A DNA stretch of 59,783 nucleotides from Purshia tridentata (taxonomy: Eukaryota; Streptophyta; Magnoliopsida; Rosales; Rosaceae). The DNA lies in assembly GCA_003254885.1 (NCBI GenBank), contig QANT01006499.1, forward strand, positions 1 through 59,783. The letters run 5' to 3'. Of this stretch, positions 1 to 12,659 are shown in pieces. Within the stretch, counting starts at the first letter, position 1, and each line of letters opens with the position of its first letter. The notes beneath the pieces are model-generated. The model made no database searches, had not been told where the DNA came from, and saw only the letters and a program-made list of their open reading frames with translations. A program made the translations under genes and the position numbers.

Positions 1-2869
1 CACGTGATCTGCATGTGTAGCATATACACTCTACGGATGTGTAGAGCCTAGAAAACGTTTGAATTTTGTTACTTTAATTATGCTGTCTTCTGAGCTTGAC
101 CATTGGAATTCTCTTACCCATACATATAATCTTCTCAATTTGTCTAATAAGTAATTACATAAAGATAATTTTACTAATTATCATTATTAACCAATTTCCT
201 TAATAATTCGAATTTAATCTAACAATATAGTATAGTTATATTATTGTATTGTCTGTTCAAAAAAACATGTGAACGGTGGGGAGACATAACGTACTTTTCA
301 AAATATTAATTCTGAAGATAATATAATAATAAGAGAGATCGAAAAGCCTAGTTTAGTTTCCGAGTATTTTATTACGTACCTTGTCGTAGTCGGCTTTCCA
401 TGGTTGGAAATGATCAACACACTACAAGTAGCTAACTAGCTAGCTACGGTTTTCCAGAGAAGCAGATCTTGAAGCCGACTGTGAGAATTACCGACAAACA
501 TATGGAATATATACCAAATAATATATGTAGCATAGATTCTATATATTCCACTACTGGCGAAAGCTACGCGTTACCACAGACAACCAACATGTGTCTAACG
601 TGAGAGCACTCATACGACAAAAATTTTACTATGATATTTGATATTTGTAGCTAGAATCATTATAGATTTTACTAAGTTGAACTGTGATTGATAAAAAGTA
701 CTTTTTATATAATTTCTTGTAGTTTTACATGTGGTATATACGAATATGAGTAGCTAACCAATAATGTTCCCTGGCTTGGATTCTTGCATCAATTATGTCC
801 CCTTGAAAGACGAAAGTTGATTAATTAGTATACTAATAATTAATAATACAGAGTTACAGAAATATATAATGGAATTGGATGATTAGCATCAATTAATACA
901 CATATGCATGCATGGTCGAGTATGTATCTGCTCAGCCTTAATTATCTTTTTTAATTTGGGATTTGGTTCATTGGGTATATATAGGGAACATGTGCTTCCA
1001 TAAAAAAATTGCTGAAGAAACAATCATAATTAAATTAATGCCACAGCCCCACGTCCAATTACAAAACAAAACTTCTTTATTAGATAGGGCTCTGATTCAC
1101 TGCAGAAAAACATAGCATAATAATGGCTAGCTGCTCCTGCTGTTGTCGCCAAACTTTCTTTCAAGAGTGTGAATAATGTGATAGGGATTCTAATGGCTAG
1201 CATATATATGGTTCATGTTTTTTATGTGGGGATTATTGCACGTACTGTGGTCGGTCCAACTCTCTTCATAAGCTGACAAATCCCTCTTGATTTGCAGCAT
1301 ATTTATGATCTGTTTGAAATTTGATTATTTGAATTTGATGACAAAAATTTTATATTGAAAATATAATAACCTTATTAGTGATTTGTAAGGGTTTGAGATA
1401 CTCTTCCTAATATTACCAATTGGTTTTAGAATAGCTTATACATATCACCTAATTTTTCAACAAACAAGTAGAAGATGAGGGTTGAAGGTTTCAAACTTAA
1501 AACTTTTTGGAACTATAAATATGAATATTGTTATAATGAAATTAATTGAGCATGTAATTTTCTATTTATATTTCGCACTGAAGCCCTCTAGCAATAGTGA
1601 TTGGCCATGTCCCCAATATTCCCATGACCCACTTCTAGCTAATATTAAAAAGTGCGCATATGGGTGCGTCATAACAGCACTTGCTAGCTAGTACATTATA
1701 TTTTGAAGTTGATCGATCATGGTCGGGGACTCATTGCAGAGAGTTTGGTACGGTCGATCATGTTCAGAAGGGCTACAAGCATTTCCTTTGTTAATTTTTT
1801 CTTCTTTTGTTTTTAATGGAAGTGGAAGCATTTCATTCAATTAATCTAAATAATTAGAAATATTAATGGCCATTGTGTTAATGATAAACCAGGAGATAAT
1901 GATGAGAGATCGTGGTCGGTCATTATCGCAACATAAGCACACACTAATCACATCCAATATTTCTAATTAATAATTGTTAAGTGATTAATTTTGAAAGGTT
2001 AGTTAACTCTGAATTTTTCTCTAATAGATAAAGTATTACAGAAACGATAACAGTTAATAATGCTCGATGAGGTAGCATTATATAGTTAATTACAATTAAG
2101 ATATATATCTGCAGTGAGCACACATAAATATCCATTAATTATGAGTAATTTTGTTAATTATCAAGCAAGAAGATCAAAGAAGAAGAAGAGGAGGATGAAT
2201 TGTATGTAAGGAAAAGTAAATTAAGGATGGCCTCTTGCGGTCCATTTCCAAATGCTTGTTTGGAAGGAATTGACTTCACCTATAAGACAAACCTCTCTAT
2301 CAAGTGAAATGGGACTTTTTGCTCCCCCACCCCATTTTGCTGTAACTGTCATTGCCCATAAACATCTTTTGCAAACTTATGGCCACCATTGATCCTCCGG
2401 CAAAATAACAATATATATGTATAACTGATACAAATAATATTCAGGGAATTAAATTTATTCAAGAGCTGCATGTGGGATTTCACTATCGTTACTTTCTCAT
2501 ATGCGGACCAACATATATATACATATATGTGCAAATAAAGAAACTACTCGATCAATATTCCATGGAAGGACCATGTTATCAACGTCATGGGTCATCATCA
2601 TCCGTATAAAATAACAACTGTGATCAATTGTATTAAATTTGTAACATGACATAATATAAATGTACTGGTTTATTATATGTATAATTATTTATCTACTTAG
2701 TATATATATACTCAACTAGTGACAATACTGTCATCTTAATTATACATATCTTATCAAATAAGATAATTTTGTTGTTGTAATTATACCATTATTTGATTAA
2801 AATAATGATCATATGATGTTGGTGACATGATTAATCTCTTGTAATCAAAGTAATTATTCATCCATGTTA

Positions 2870-2909
<40 letters not shown>

Positions 2910-3300
2910 GATGAATGCTTGCATGAGAACAACGTATACGCGCGTGTAGTACCAAAACAACATGATCGAAAATCAAGAAAACAAAAACTAATGATCTGTA
3001 CTAGGTTTTAAATTATAAAAGATGTGTTTTAATTAGTGATTATTTGTGTATATATATAGAAATGTGATGACTTTGGATCCGAATTCTATTACCTTTAAGT
3101 CGATTCGATCAGTCAATTTTTCCCTAATTTTCTCTTTCCTTTTTACCCCTTCCGAAGGTCAGGCGTTGATGTTGGGTTTGACTGTGGTTAATTGGTCGGT
3201 CACAGATTCAGGGACAGGGAAAAGGATGTGTGCATGTGTAAACGACCCTTGGTGGTGGGTATTTGGGGTTTTGTGCTCACTCTTTTCGAAAGTTTCCAAG
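1..3300. other. AT-rich intergenic region downstream of NCED
   Basis: I see no gene here. Open frames are short and low in complexity. The stretch 1330-1440 (a 'tattgaaaatataat' block followed by 'gggtttgagatactcttcc' and 'ccaattggttttagaat') resembles a decayed LTR of the same kind as the TRIM-like remnant at 12372-12655. A TA microsatellite lies at 2871-2905. The 3' end of the NCED transcript should reach in from the right: a minus-strand AATAAA lies at 3332-3337, about 430 bases past the stop. Confidence 0.5.
2871..2905. repeat. (TA)n microsatellite
   Basis: Uninterrupted TA dinucleotide run of about 35 bases, directly visible. It produces a spurious Ile-Tyr repeat reading frame on the minus strand. 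Confidence 0.95.
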
Positions 3301-3762
3301 TTGATGGATTTAACGTCTGAAAATTCTATTATTTATTAATTAACAACTATTGCTTATTCCGCAAAACAAATATACATTAAGGAATGAGAATTAAAACCAT
3401 ATACATCACGTATTTGGCCGAAAAAACCATGTCACGTAAAACTGTAAAATATCATTTTCAACAAGATGATACGAGTTTAAAAAGAAGAAGAAGAAATATA
3501 AACCAGCTGAGCTCGCATAAAGTAGCTACAGTCCAAAAGCTACAAGCTGGTTCCTCCGATCCTTATAACATGTATGCTAGCAAGCCTAACAAAAACAAAT
3601 TAGGGTTGTTAGGGTTTAATTACTGTAGGAGAATCCGGGGACCTGTCTCTAGTACCATCCCTCTGATAAAATTCTCCTCCTCCAATCCCTCTAATTTTTT
3701 ACCCACCACAAAAACACTAATTACGAGTGATACCACTACTGCACAGTGCACAGAGCTAATTA

Positions 3763-5577
3763 CTATGCCGCCTGATTTGCCAAGTCCTTTGAGTCTATGA
3801 ACGTCCCATGAAACCCGTACGGTACCCTCGAAGGAAGCTTCACTGTAGCCTCCAACTTCATGTTCAAGGCATTCACAATTTGCAGCTCCGAATTCCACGT
3901 CCTCTCGTCGTGGACGAAAGTCAAAATATACCCTTCATCTTCTCTTTCATCCGACGACGGAAGAAAAAATGGCTCGCCGCCGAACTTCTTGTCGCCGTAA
4001 ATGTACTTTTTCACCTCCCCTGTACACATATCCACCTTGGCGAAACCTGAAACTTTCGGCCACGGCTCGGCAATGGCCAGGTACGCGAACCGGGTCTTTC
4101 TCCCTAGCCGGTTCCGGTTCACCATCCCAGCCTCCAAGTTGACCTGCTCGGACTCCGACACAATGGACCGCCGACTGGACTCGCCGGTCTTCAAATTGAG
4201 CCGAATTTCGGACAAAACGCTCTTGAGGCTCTCGTCGCACTCGTTGAAGATGGAGTCGGGCGGCGTCATGCAGGACCCGATTACGACGACCTCGTCGGAG
4301 TCGGGCTCCTCCCAGGCGTTCCACAAGTGGAAGCAGAAGGTGTCGGGCGACTCAATCCAAATAATGTCGTCGGCAACGGACGCCTTCTTCTTGAGAATTC
4401 CGAATCGGGACTTCTTGTTCTTGTCGTAGATGACGGGCGACCCGCCAGTGATCATTTCCTCAAGCTTGAAGACCACCTGCTGGTCCGGAATCACCACCAA
4501 GTTCTCGGTAATGGCGAAGTCGTGCATCATGGTGGGACCCGCCAATGGGATTTCCACGTCCGGAGATTTCGCTCCGTTGGGCGAGAATTTGAAGTATTTT
4601 AAGTATGGCTTCTGAACGACGTCGTAGCTCAGAGCGAAGAGGTCCCGGGTCTCCGGGTCGACCTTCGGGTGGGCTATCATTGTGGACCTGAGCTGGTCGT
4701 TGAAGTTGTATCGGCCCACAGTTTCGAGGTCCCCCGAGGGAGTGATTCGGACCTCGTACGGCAAGTCGTCCTCCGACATGGCCAGGAGCCGGCCGTTGAA
4801 GTAGACCAGACCGGCGTTGGCGACTCCGGTGCCGTGGTTGTGATCGACGAGGCCCAATAGCCCTCTCGCGTAGAACAACAGGAGGCGGGCGATGCCGGAG
4901 TGGCCGTGGAGCTCGCCAATGGCCTTTGGGAAAACGGGTCGCCCGATTTCACGCTCTTGGATCAGTCTTTGGGTTTCGGTGAACCGGCAGGCGTAGCTGG
5001 CCTCCCCGTCTTTGATGGTCACTGCGTGGACCATGCCGTCGCCGTCGAAGAAGTGGTGGCCGGCAGTTGGCTCGAATAAGGGGTTCGCACCGTTTCGGAG
5101 GTAGACGCCGTTAATGCATTGAGGTATGTTGCCGGTGACGGGTAGGGAATGGCGGACGGGCTGTTCCGGTACCGGAGCGAAGTTTCCGGAAATTTGGACA
5201 CGTGGGTCGGAGGTTTTAGGAAGTGGGTTTTGGCGCTCGCGGGAGACCAAGGCACCTTCGGCCATGTCTAAGGCCATGGCGGCGGCTCTCTGTAGGAAAT
5301 TGCACTGTGGAGGTTGATGGGTTTTGGAATTTGCATAAGTGGCCTCTTTGGTAATTACTGGTGGATTGTAGGGTTGTGTTGGGAATTGAAGCACTGAAGG
5401 AGACTGTAAAGCACAGTGAATGCTATTGTTTGCTCTGTTTTTGAGCTGTTTTCTTCTCAAGAATATAGACCTTTTTGGGAATCCCATATCCAATATTGAT
5501 GAAGAGGAGGAAAGAGAGTGACCCATTTGGGCTGTAGCCCAACTATTAGAGTTGGGTGCTTTTGAAGGAGTAGCCAT
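3763..5577 (-). CDS. NCED: 9-cis-epoxycarotenoid dioxygenase, chloroplastic
   Basis: Cleaves 9-cis-violaxanthin or 9'-cis-neoxanthin to xanthoxin, the committed and usually limiting step of abscisic acid synthesis in plastids. The intronless frame encodes 604 residues, the usual NCED length. The start is the ATG at 5577; the frame is open further upstream but only through a TTG at 5655, so the longer form is rejected. Residues 1 to about 60 are Ser- and basic-rich, like a transit peptide. A predicted amphipathic helix ([18 protein letters not shown]) then precedes the beta-propeller, as in VP14. The four iron-binding His are visible: H303 (MIAHPK), H352 (MMHDF), H417 (FCFHLWN) and H590 (GFHGTF). 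No key residue is missing. Together with its neighbours it appears to occupy the position of Arabidopsis NCED5 (At1g30100), though it could equally be named NCED1 or NCED3 in another species. It is much more GC-rich than its surroundings. Confidence 0.96.
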   Translation of the reverse strand: MATPSKAPNSNSWATAQMGHSLSSSSSILDMGFPKRSIFLRRKQLKNRANNSIHCALQSPSVLQFPTQPYNPPVITKEATYANSKTHQPPQCNFLQRAAAMALDMAEGALVSRERQNPLPKTSDPRVQISGNFAPVPEQPVRHSLPVTGNIPQCINGVYLRNGANPLFEPTAGHHFFDGDGMVHAVTIKDGEASYACRFTETQRLIQEREIGRPVFPKAIGELHGHSGIARLLLFYARGLLGLVDHNHGTGVANAGLVYFNGRLLAMSEDDLPYEVRITPSGDLETVGRYNFNDQLRSTMIAHPKVDPETRDLFALSYDVVQKPYLKYFKFSPNGAKSPDVEIPLAGPTMMHDFAITENLVVIPDQQVVFKLEEMITGGSPVIYDKNKKSRFGILKKKASVADDIIWIESPDTFCFHLWNAWEEPDSDEVVVIGSCMTPPDSIFNECDESLKSVLSEIRLNLKTGESSRRSIVSESEQVNLEAGMVNRNRLGRKTRFAYLAIAEPWPKVSGFAKVDMCTGEVKKYIYGDKKFGGEPFFLPSSDEREDEGYILTFVHDERTWNSELQIVNALNMKLEATVKLPSRVPYGFHGTFIDSKDLANQAA

Positions 5578-5735
5578 TAGAGCTGTATGAATGCAAGGTG
5601 TTTGTGTCTTGCCTTTGTGGGTTGAGTGGGTGTTCTCTTTGGTTTTTGAAGGCAAAAAGAAAGAGAGAGAGAGGGAGAGAGGGAGTTTTGGAAAGAGAAG
5701 AAGAGAAAATGGGGTTTAAATAGAGTTGGGGAGGT
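5578..5735 (-). promoter_or_regulatory. NCED leader and TATA box
   Basis: On the minus strand a TATTTAAA element (plus 5715-5722) lies about 138 bases upstream of the ATG at 5577. Between them is a CT-rich leader (plus-strand GA runs at about 5660-5698), typical of plant 5' leaders. This supports transcription starting near 5690 and the 604-residue start. Confidence 0.6.
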
Positions 5736-6183
5736 GGTGGTGAAAGCGAAGGGAAGTGTGGGTTTGTGTGGAGGTCCACCTCAGACATGTAATAGAAGAC
5801 CACGTATAGTGTGGGATTGGTGTAAAAGGCATTTGGGGATTGACATTTGAGGGAGAGGGTAGGCGTCCAAAAAAAATGTATTATAGGTTTGTGAGGCAGA
5901 CAAACATAGCTTGGAATTGCTTATGACATATATTAGGGAATTGAATAATTGGGTTATAATTGGATGGGGGTCCTAATATTAGGGACCAATAAAAATATGA
6001 GTAAGAAGGTTATATAAGAGAGAGTCATTAATTAGTCATACCCACAAAAGGAGTAGAGGAGTGTGAAAATCACATACACATACATATACTCACCCACTCC
6101 ACTCCAAGTGATGCCCTCTTTCCTTTTTTTCTTATTTAAAACGCGTGTCCCTCCCTCTCTTGAACATGCAAGAGTCACCCCAC

Positions 6184-6191
6184 CCACGTGG
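6184..6191. promoter_or_regulatory. Palindromic G-box / ABRE upstream of NCED
   Basis: CCACGTGG is a perfect G-box, about 460 bases upstream of the putative NCED TATA box. A second ACGT core (CACGTA) lies closer at 5801-5806. ACGT elements bound by bZIP factors mediate drought and ABA feedback in known NCED promoters; the role here is inferred. Confidence 0.45.
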
Positions 6192-7134
6192 CGGTTTTAT
6201 ATTCTCATTCCAATCACTTGCCTTACTCACACACTCACACCACATGATATTTCGGTGTAGCTATTTTTGTTTCAGTTAAAACTTAAAAGATAACATACAC
6301 GGTACACCTAATACATAAAAATTGGTATTTTTGCAGATCAGTATCATCTTAACCGTCATATTACTTAACATTGTTACATATATATAACATAAATAAGCCC
6401 ACACAATTGAGCCTGAGCCTCTGTTTTTACTTTTTTGCTGTACAGATGATATGAGCCTGTCATGGTCCATGGTATATGCTCTCTATCAACATTATGTGAC
6501 AAGCACTCGTTCCCAATTTATTTCTTATTTTCTGCCCATTATTTGATCGATTTCAATTAATTACCTACTCTGTTTTTTTTGTCTTGGTATATAGTAATTG
6601 TTAAGATCAGATTCATATTCATATCATATTATTGTCTTTATTGTTGCACATCATTTATTTTGCATTTCTACTAAATTTAAGAGTGTACATTAATTTTACC
6701 TATAAAGCAAAATCTCAACCGAATTTGTCGATTTTATCTCAACCGCTTTCACGGAAGAAAGACTTTCATAATTAAGTTATTACTAATTATTAGGGTCATT
6801 AGGTTACATGAATCATAGTTAACTCTATTCCAAATTAAATATATGTGTTGAGTTGGAGATGAAAGAATGAAGATAATGGCTTGAAATTGAATTACCCCTG
6901 GTGTGTGATTTTGTATTTCGATCAATAATGTTAGGAGATCAAATTGTGTGTACTACATTTCTAATATAGAGATCGAAAGACTTACTTGTATCGATAAATA
7001 CACATTTTTATTAAAGAAATAATACACGTGATGGCCAAATTGTAGTATTCCTAAATCCTAATATTCTTTGTATTTAATTAACGATGGGACATACATGGAG
7101 TGTATAAAATGAATATGTTATCCAAGACGAAGTA

Positions 7135-7178
7135 ATATATATATATATATATATATATATCCAGCTCCATCAGGTTTN

Positions 7179-7212
<34 letters not shown>

Positions 7213-7227
7213 AGCTCCATCAGGTTT
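7135..7227. other. Single-N assembly join between two copies of one sequence
   Basis: A TA run followed by a 17-base unique tag (ccagctccatcaggttt) appears twice, at 7161-7177 and 7211-7227. The copies are separated by one N (7178) and a second TA run. This is the signature of overlapping contig ends joined by a token N rather than a true tandem duplication. Confidence 0.75.
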
Positions 7228-7617
7228 TGGTTGCTGTCCAAAATATCAAGGCCACTGGAGGCACTGTGGAGGGCCACCGGACAAAGAAGGATGATAATGA
7301 TACATGATGGATGATAGTATCCCTTAATCAAATATCACCTCCATCCACTTCTCTATTAGAATATATATAATTAATTAGCAACTGTTGCTGTTGGATATCG
7401 ATCGATGTATTATATATATCAAATAATATTACAAGATGTAATTATAAGCCACTTATTTGTACGTGTTTCTTAATTTTTCATGATTTCTTTAATTGTCTAT
7501 CACTATTTCAAACAATTATTTAGTTTCTTTATTTATTCTATCTCTTTACAGCTTAATTGGTAGGCAATAAATATGCACGAAGAATTCAACACAGCTTATT
7601 TAATTGGCGACAATAAC

Positions 7618-7630
<13 letters not shown>

Positions 7631-7654
<24 letters not shown>
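7631..7654. repeat. (GT)n microsatellite
   Basis: Twelve uninterrupted GT units, preceded by a short TA run at 7619-7630. Confidence 0.95.
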
Positions 7655-10600
7655 CTCATTTTCACTACCTAGCTGAAGCATTATTTGAATGTGTTATTTC
7701 CTACCAATTAAGCTGTGCTGAACTTCGTGCATATGTATGTAATTATATGATTCAGTGAAGCACGGTCAGTTTACTGTCCTTCCAGGACAAAATAAATCAT
7801 ATAGAAGATCGACTTGTGGACAAATCTGAAGGACAAGAGTATGTATATATGGGTCAGCCGTCACACCATGATGACTGATCGATGAGTTAGTACTTGGTGA
7901 AATTAATGAAAATGGTTCAATCCTAGCTTGCAGCCAACATACAACTTGCAAACTTTCAAGTACATGCAAGATCCATCGTTATTAATTATAATGACATATC
8001 ATGAACCCTTCTTAATTCAATTCGGCCGGCTTATACTTTTGTGATATATGTACTGGTTTTTACTAGTTTGAACAACAAATCCAAGCTAATCAATTAAGGA
8101 AACGTACTTATGTTGCAGTCTACTTGTGAAAAGCGCCAATCTTCTTTATATTGGCCAGATATTGTGAGGCTCCACAGCTCATCAATCTGATTGGCATGGC
8201 TTGACAATGACAAACACCCAATTTCTTGCTTTCTTGCTTCACAATTTGGGTACAAATGTACTATACAACACAGTGACCCAACTCTTATTGGAGCAATAAT
8301 ACGTTTGTGACTTAGAACTAGTGGCTTGCATGTGTACATTAATTGGACGTACGTTGTTGAGGGTATCACATTTAGAATTTTAAGTATTATTATAATTAGT
8401 TGTTGTAATTAAATGATTAAATTTTAATATAATATCAAAACAGACAATATATTCAAGTCTCAGCTCCCACCGCGTTACCTAATATGATAATTAGATATTT
8501 TGAAAGAGCTAGCCTAAACACACTTTATTATCAGTACTACTTTTGCTGAAGCATTGTTACTCTCAATTAATGTTCAAGCATATAAGTACCACAACATGAG
8601 TTAGGTAATTGGGTAAATGATCGAAACCGGTGTTTCATGGCAATTTCCTTGCTATACCCAACCAAGAAACAACGTGGAAAATTAATTTCTAGTACTTACA
8701 ATGATTATTACGGCATTCTATTGGACAAAGCCTTATAATTAGGTTGTTTGTTTTGACCTATATTTCTGGGTTATGTACCATGCATCACAGCTCAACTGAT
8801 TGGTTTTGACAGTGACAAACCACCCGATGAAGTCACTTATCGGGACAGCACATATATGGTGATCGACCCAGCTAGCTAGCTTGGGCGTAATAGTTTACAG
8901 CTTATATGATTTAAGTTATAGTTTCTCTGTTCCAAGATTAGAGGAGAACGAGAATCAAATTCTGACTAAATATGTATGATGTCGATTTTAGTTGTCCCAT
9001 ATATATGTATTCGATCCCTTTGTATATTCTTGATCTATATATATTCTCGAACCTTTATATATAGTTATATACTAGCTAGCAATAGTATATGGAAGAAATT
9101 ATTTGTTAGTGATTAATTGATTTGAAAAGGCAGCACATTGGATAAGGGCTTTACTACGTGTAAGTTTAAAATTTAATTAGTTGATAGTGGGATTACCCAT
9201 AATCATAAAAAGCTTAGGATAACTAATTACTTTGTGATCCACGAGGCCGGACAAATCACATGTTAGCACTCAAAAGTTTAATTAATTAATTAAACTCCAC
9301 TTTATGATTAACATGGACCAATAATGAGTTAATTAATGGATGGGCTAAAGCTCAGAAAACTTGATATATAATCGAGAAGTTGGTTATTGTGGTAGTTAGC
9401 AGTTGGCACATGGAATGCACAATGATCAACAACAAAAATATCTTGCAAAGAACTCTTTCATAATAAGAATATTTTAATTAGTGCAGTCATTAATTGAGAT
9501 TTAAGAGAGTGGTTTCAAATGTTGACATTAATTTTAATTCTCATATTTTAGGTGGTTCACCATCTTGAGAAAGCATTATTAATTATTTAATTAAGATATC
9601 GATCAATGCAATCAAATTGAATTGATATAGGCAAACCACCAACTCTGCAATTGCGATATGCCCTCCAAAGTCCAAAGGAGAATTAAAAAGAAACAAGTAT
9701 TTAAAACAATAAAGGAACATTGAGGAATAAATAAATACATATATATATGTATAGTAATGTTCTTTAATTTGTTAAATTGTGAATTTGAAATACACATATA
9801 ATTAAAAGTACTTAAGTTAATTAATGATCAAAATTTACATAGAATATATTGTCAGATTGTCTAATAAGAAAATATTTTGAAATCTTAAATCTCTTATCAA
9901 TGTAATTAATTTGGACTCTTGCATAAGATATATATATATATATATATATATGTGGATGCATGGTGTTCCTGAACCAAAGAATTAGTGGTTAAGATTTACA
10001 ATGATACCATGTAGGCTCAAGAATTTGGTGGTCGCTGCTTGTTAGATATTTGCATACGGATCGATGGAAGAAAAAATAATTGAGACCATCTTTTATAAAT
10101 ATGGCACTCAATTATATGATGAGCAGTCCTACTAAACAGTTAGTGATTGAGACAAAATATGCAATATGTTGTAGTATCAGCAGGCCTCTTTCGTTTATAA
10201 ATAAATTTGTTTAATGGCTCACTTGTGGGGTAATTTATTCTATATTGTATTTTGATAATCGGAGTTATTTTGATAATTGAAACTTTTATTTTTGCTGAAT
10301 GTACCTGTTAACCTTTTGTTAGTTTTAATCTTTTTCTACTTTAACGAACAAGCTAGATTAAGGAAGGCTGTAGTGTGTTGAACGAAATGTCAAGTTAAGA
10401 TTGTGCATATATATATAGTGGAATATTACTGAAGATTAATTGACTACTCAAAAGAGTTTAAGTAATACATATATATAGTACCTAACTACTTTTTTGTTTT
10501 TTTGAAGAAATGTAGTACCTAACTACAAGTTAATATAAATTAATTAGTAAATCCTTCAATTAATTATTTTAATTTCCTTTTTCAAAATAGTTTGGCAGGT

Positions 10601-12371
10601 AAAGATTATGCAAATCAAAGAGAATATTAGTATCACCCTATAGCGGGCCTAGCTTGCTTGCTTGCCCAACCTTCTCTTTCAGACACAGTACCAATTACCA
10701 AATAAACACACAAACATATGCAGTTGATCACTGAATGAGCACAGTGTATGCATATTGGGATGCAAATCATGTGGTCCTCTCTCTCTCCTTCTTTTATTGA
10801 TAAAAATTGGTGATTGCTGAGATGAATAAAATAATTGCAAAGATTCCTCCAACTGATCTGACGTACTGACTGACCCGAATAAACTACCAACTGCCAAGGC
10901 CTACCTAACTTTACCACTCCTTGGCCCTTCATTAATTAATTAAGTAGCTAATTATCTACTCAATTAACTAATCAAGTAATCTACTTTAACAATTTTCCTA
11001 TGTTGGAAAACTTTATGATGCTTTCTTAAAAAATTATTGGGGCCCTTCTCCCTAGCTAGCTAGCTTAAATATGTGCATGTTCTCTACCAGAAAAGAAGGT
11101 CAAATTCTTCTAGAGTGAAAAGAAAATTCCAAGAATTAGGTATATATAAAGTGTACCGTCCTTTTTTAGAGAGAAAATTAAAATGTTGAGTTGACCTTGG
11201 TCAAAAGGTGCAAGATTACAGGCCGGGAAGGGCTGCATTCTATGAATGTGTGCATGTGTGTATGTGACAGAGAAAGAGAGAGAGAGAGGATTGATAGATC
11301 ATGGGATTGAATATGGTGGCACATGGGATGTATAATGCATGGAATACTATGAGGTAATTAAAGTGGTTTGGATATTTGATTTCAAAGAAAAAGCATCTTT
11401 TGGGCAAATTAAGATAGCTACCCACATTGTGGAAATTGATGTGTTCGATCTTAATCAGCAATTAACTAGAAAAGTAGTCGCTCATGGGTTTTGGAAAGGG
11501 TCAAATTAATTAATTTACTTTATTAATTTTTTTACTTAATTAATTGGAGGAGTGATGGCAACGCAAGATGACAAGATATTCCAAATGATACATATATATT
11601 GTAGATTCTTTGTCTGTAGGTGTGTTTGGGCAAATCACGTAATTCTAATTTCTATTCAAGCTAGCAAGCTAGAGTTTCAGACGTTATATATTCTTTATAA
11701 ATTCTATATATATGTATCATGTTTCTACTTTCCAGCACCCCCTCTATTTCTACCTCTCTCACAATGTGGTGACGATCGATCTTCTCCATTAATCAGTTGG
11801 CTAAATTTCCACTTGAACACTTGTTTTGCTAGCTTTCTTGGTTGCATGTGTACAGGTCCTGGTGAGAAAATCTTAGACCAACATGCAATTTGTAATTACT
11901 TTAGAAGACACAAATCAGTCAGCTTAATATATAATATAGGCCCTACTGTCCTTTTCTTCCTTTAAACTCTCCAACCATGTCTAAATGTTAATTGCTTAAT
12001 TTCTCTTTGACTAGCTCTTTAATTAATTTAATTTGGACAGTACTAATTATGCATATGCCTCGATCGAATCTTAATATATCCTGTCTTTCCAAGACATAAT
12101 AATCAGATTGTCGATCATATTCTTGCAGCTAGCTAGCTAGTTAGGACTAGTAATATATATATGTACATATATATTGTAGTCGATCAGAGTGTGATTAATA
12201 ATATTAATGGTGCTACGTAGTACGTACGTAATTATTATCCTGCATGGGGTTTATGAAAATTACCAAAATTTTCAAGAGAAAAGTTTGACTAAAATATAAT
12301 TCGCTTGTGTTATTATTATAGCCAATGAAGCTGAATTATGGACAAATATATATGTTCGGTATATTTCAATT

Positions 12372-12655
12372 TGTTGAGAGAAATGCCATATTGAAAATGT
12401 GAAGGTCTGACTAGTGGCTTATGAATGTCTAGGTTCCTTCATTATATTAGAGCAAGTTATCTATGTGATGCACTCAAAGCCACACGTGCTCTCATGTCAC
12501 ACAATATAAAATTGTTCATGTGTTGGACCTAAAATGACATCACACGTGTGGAAGCATGTTGAGAGAAATCTCATATTGAAAATATAAGAGTTTGAACTAC
12601 TCTTCTTATTCCTATTGGAATGGATGCTTAGATTCCTTTACAATTGGATCAGAGC
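12372..12655 (+). mobile_element. TRIM-like LTR retroelement remnant
   Basis: Two diverged direct repeats each begin TGTTGAGAG and end in CA: 12372-12441 and 12557-12642. Each is followed within 2-3 bases by a sequence like the initiator-methionine tRNA primer-binding site of plant LTR elements (12444-12453 degenerate; TGGATCAGAGC at 12645-12655, one base short of TGGTATCAGAGC). The roughly 115-base interior contains no coding capacity. Size and structure fit a terminal-repeat retrotransposon in miniature, decayed. A primer site after both repeats suggests a former tandem or multi-LTR array. Confidence 0.6.
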
Positions 12656-12659
12656 GTTA

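Larger units (their letters stand above)
6260..12370. other. Intergenic region, no gene seen
   Basis: About 6 kb of AT-rich DNA. No frame has plausible protein composition or splice-linked exons. It holds TA runs at 7135-7160, 7179-7210 and 9928-9951, a GT run at 7631-7654, and many GATC/AGCTAGCT-type short palindromes. Distal NCED regulatory elements could lie here. Confidence 0.5.

Noticed and set aside
3046..3339. 97-codon plus-strand frame downstream of NCED
   Set aside because: No domain; it lies where the NCED 3' end should be and has intergenic composition.
4001..4429. Open frames antisense to NCED
   Set aside because: They are shadows caused by the GC-rich coding strand; composition is not protein-like and no domain is visible.
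5578..5655. 26-residue N-terminal extension of NCED
   Set aside because: It begins with TTG, has no upstream ATG, and lies in the CT-rich leader; the ATG at 5577 gives the usual family length.
11552..11965. 137-codon plus-strand frame
   Set aside because: It begins with a non-ATG or poor start, is interrupted by microsatellite-like text, and has no recognisable domain or splice partner.
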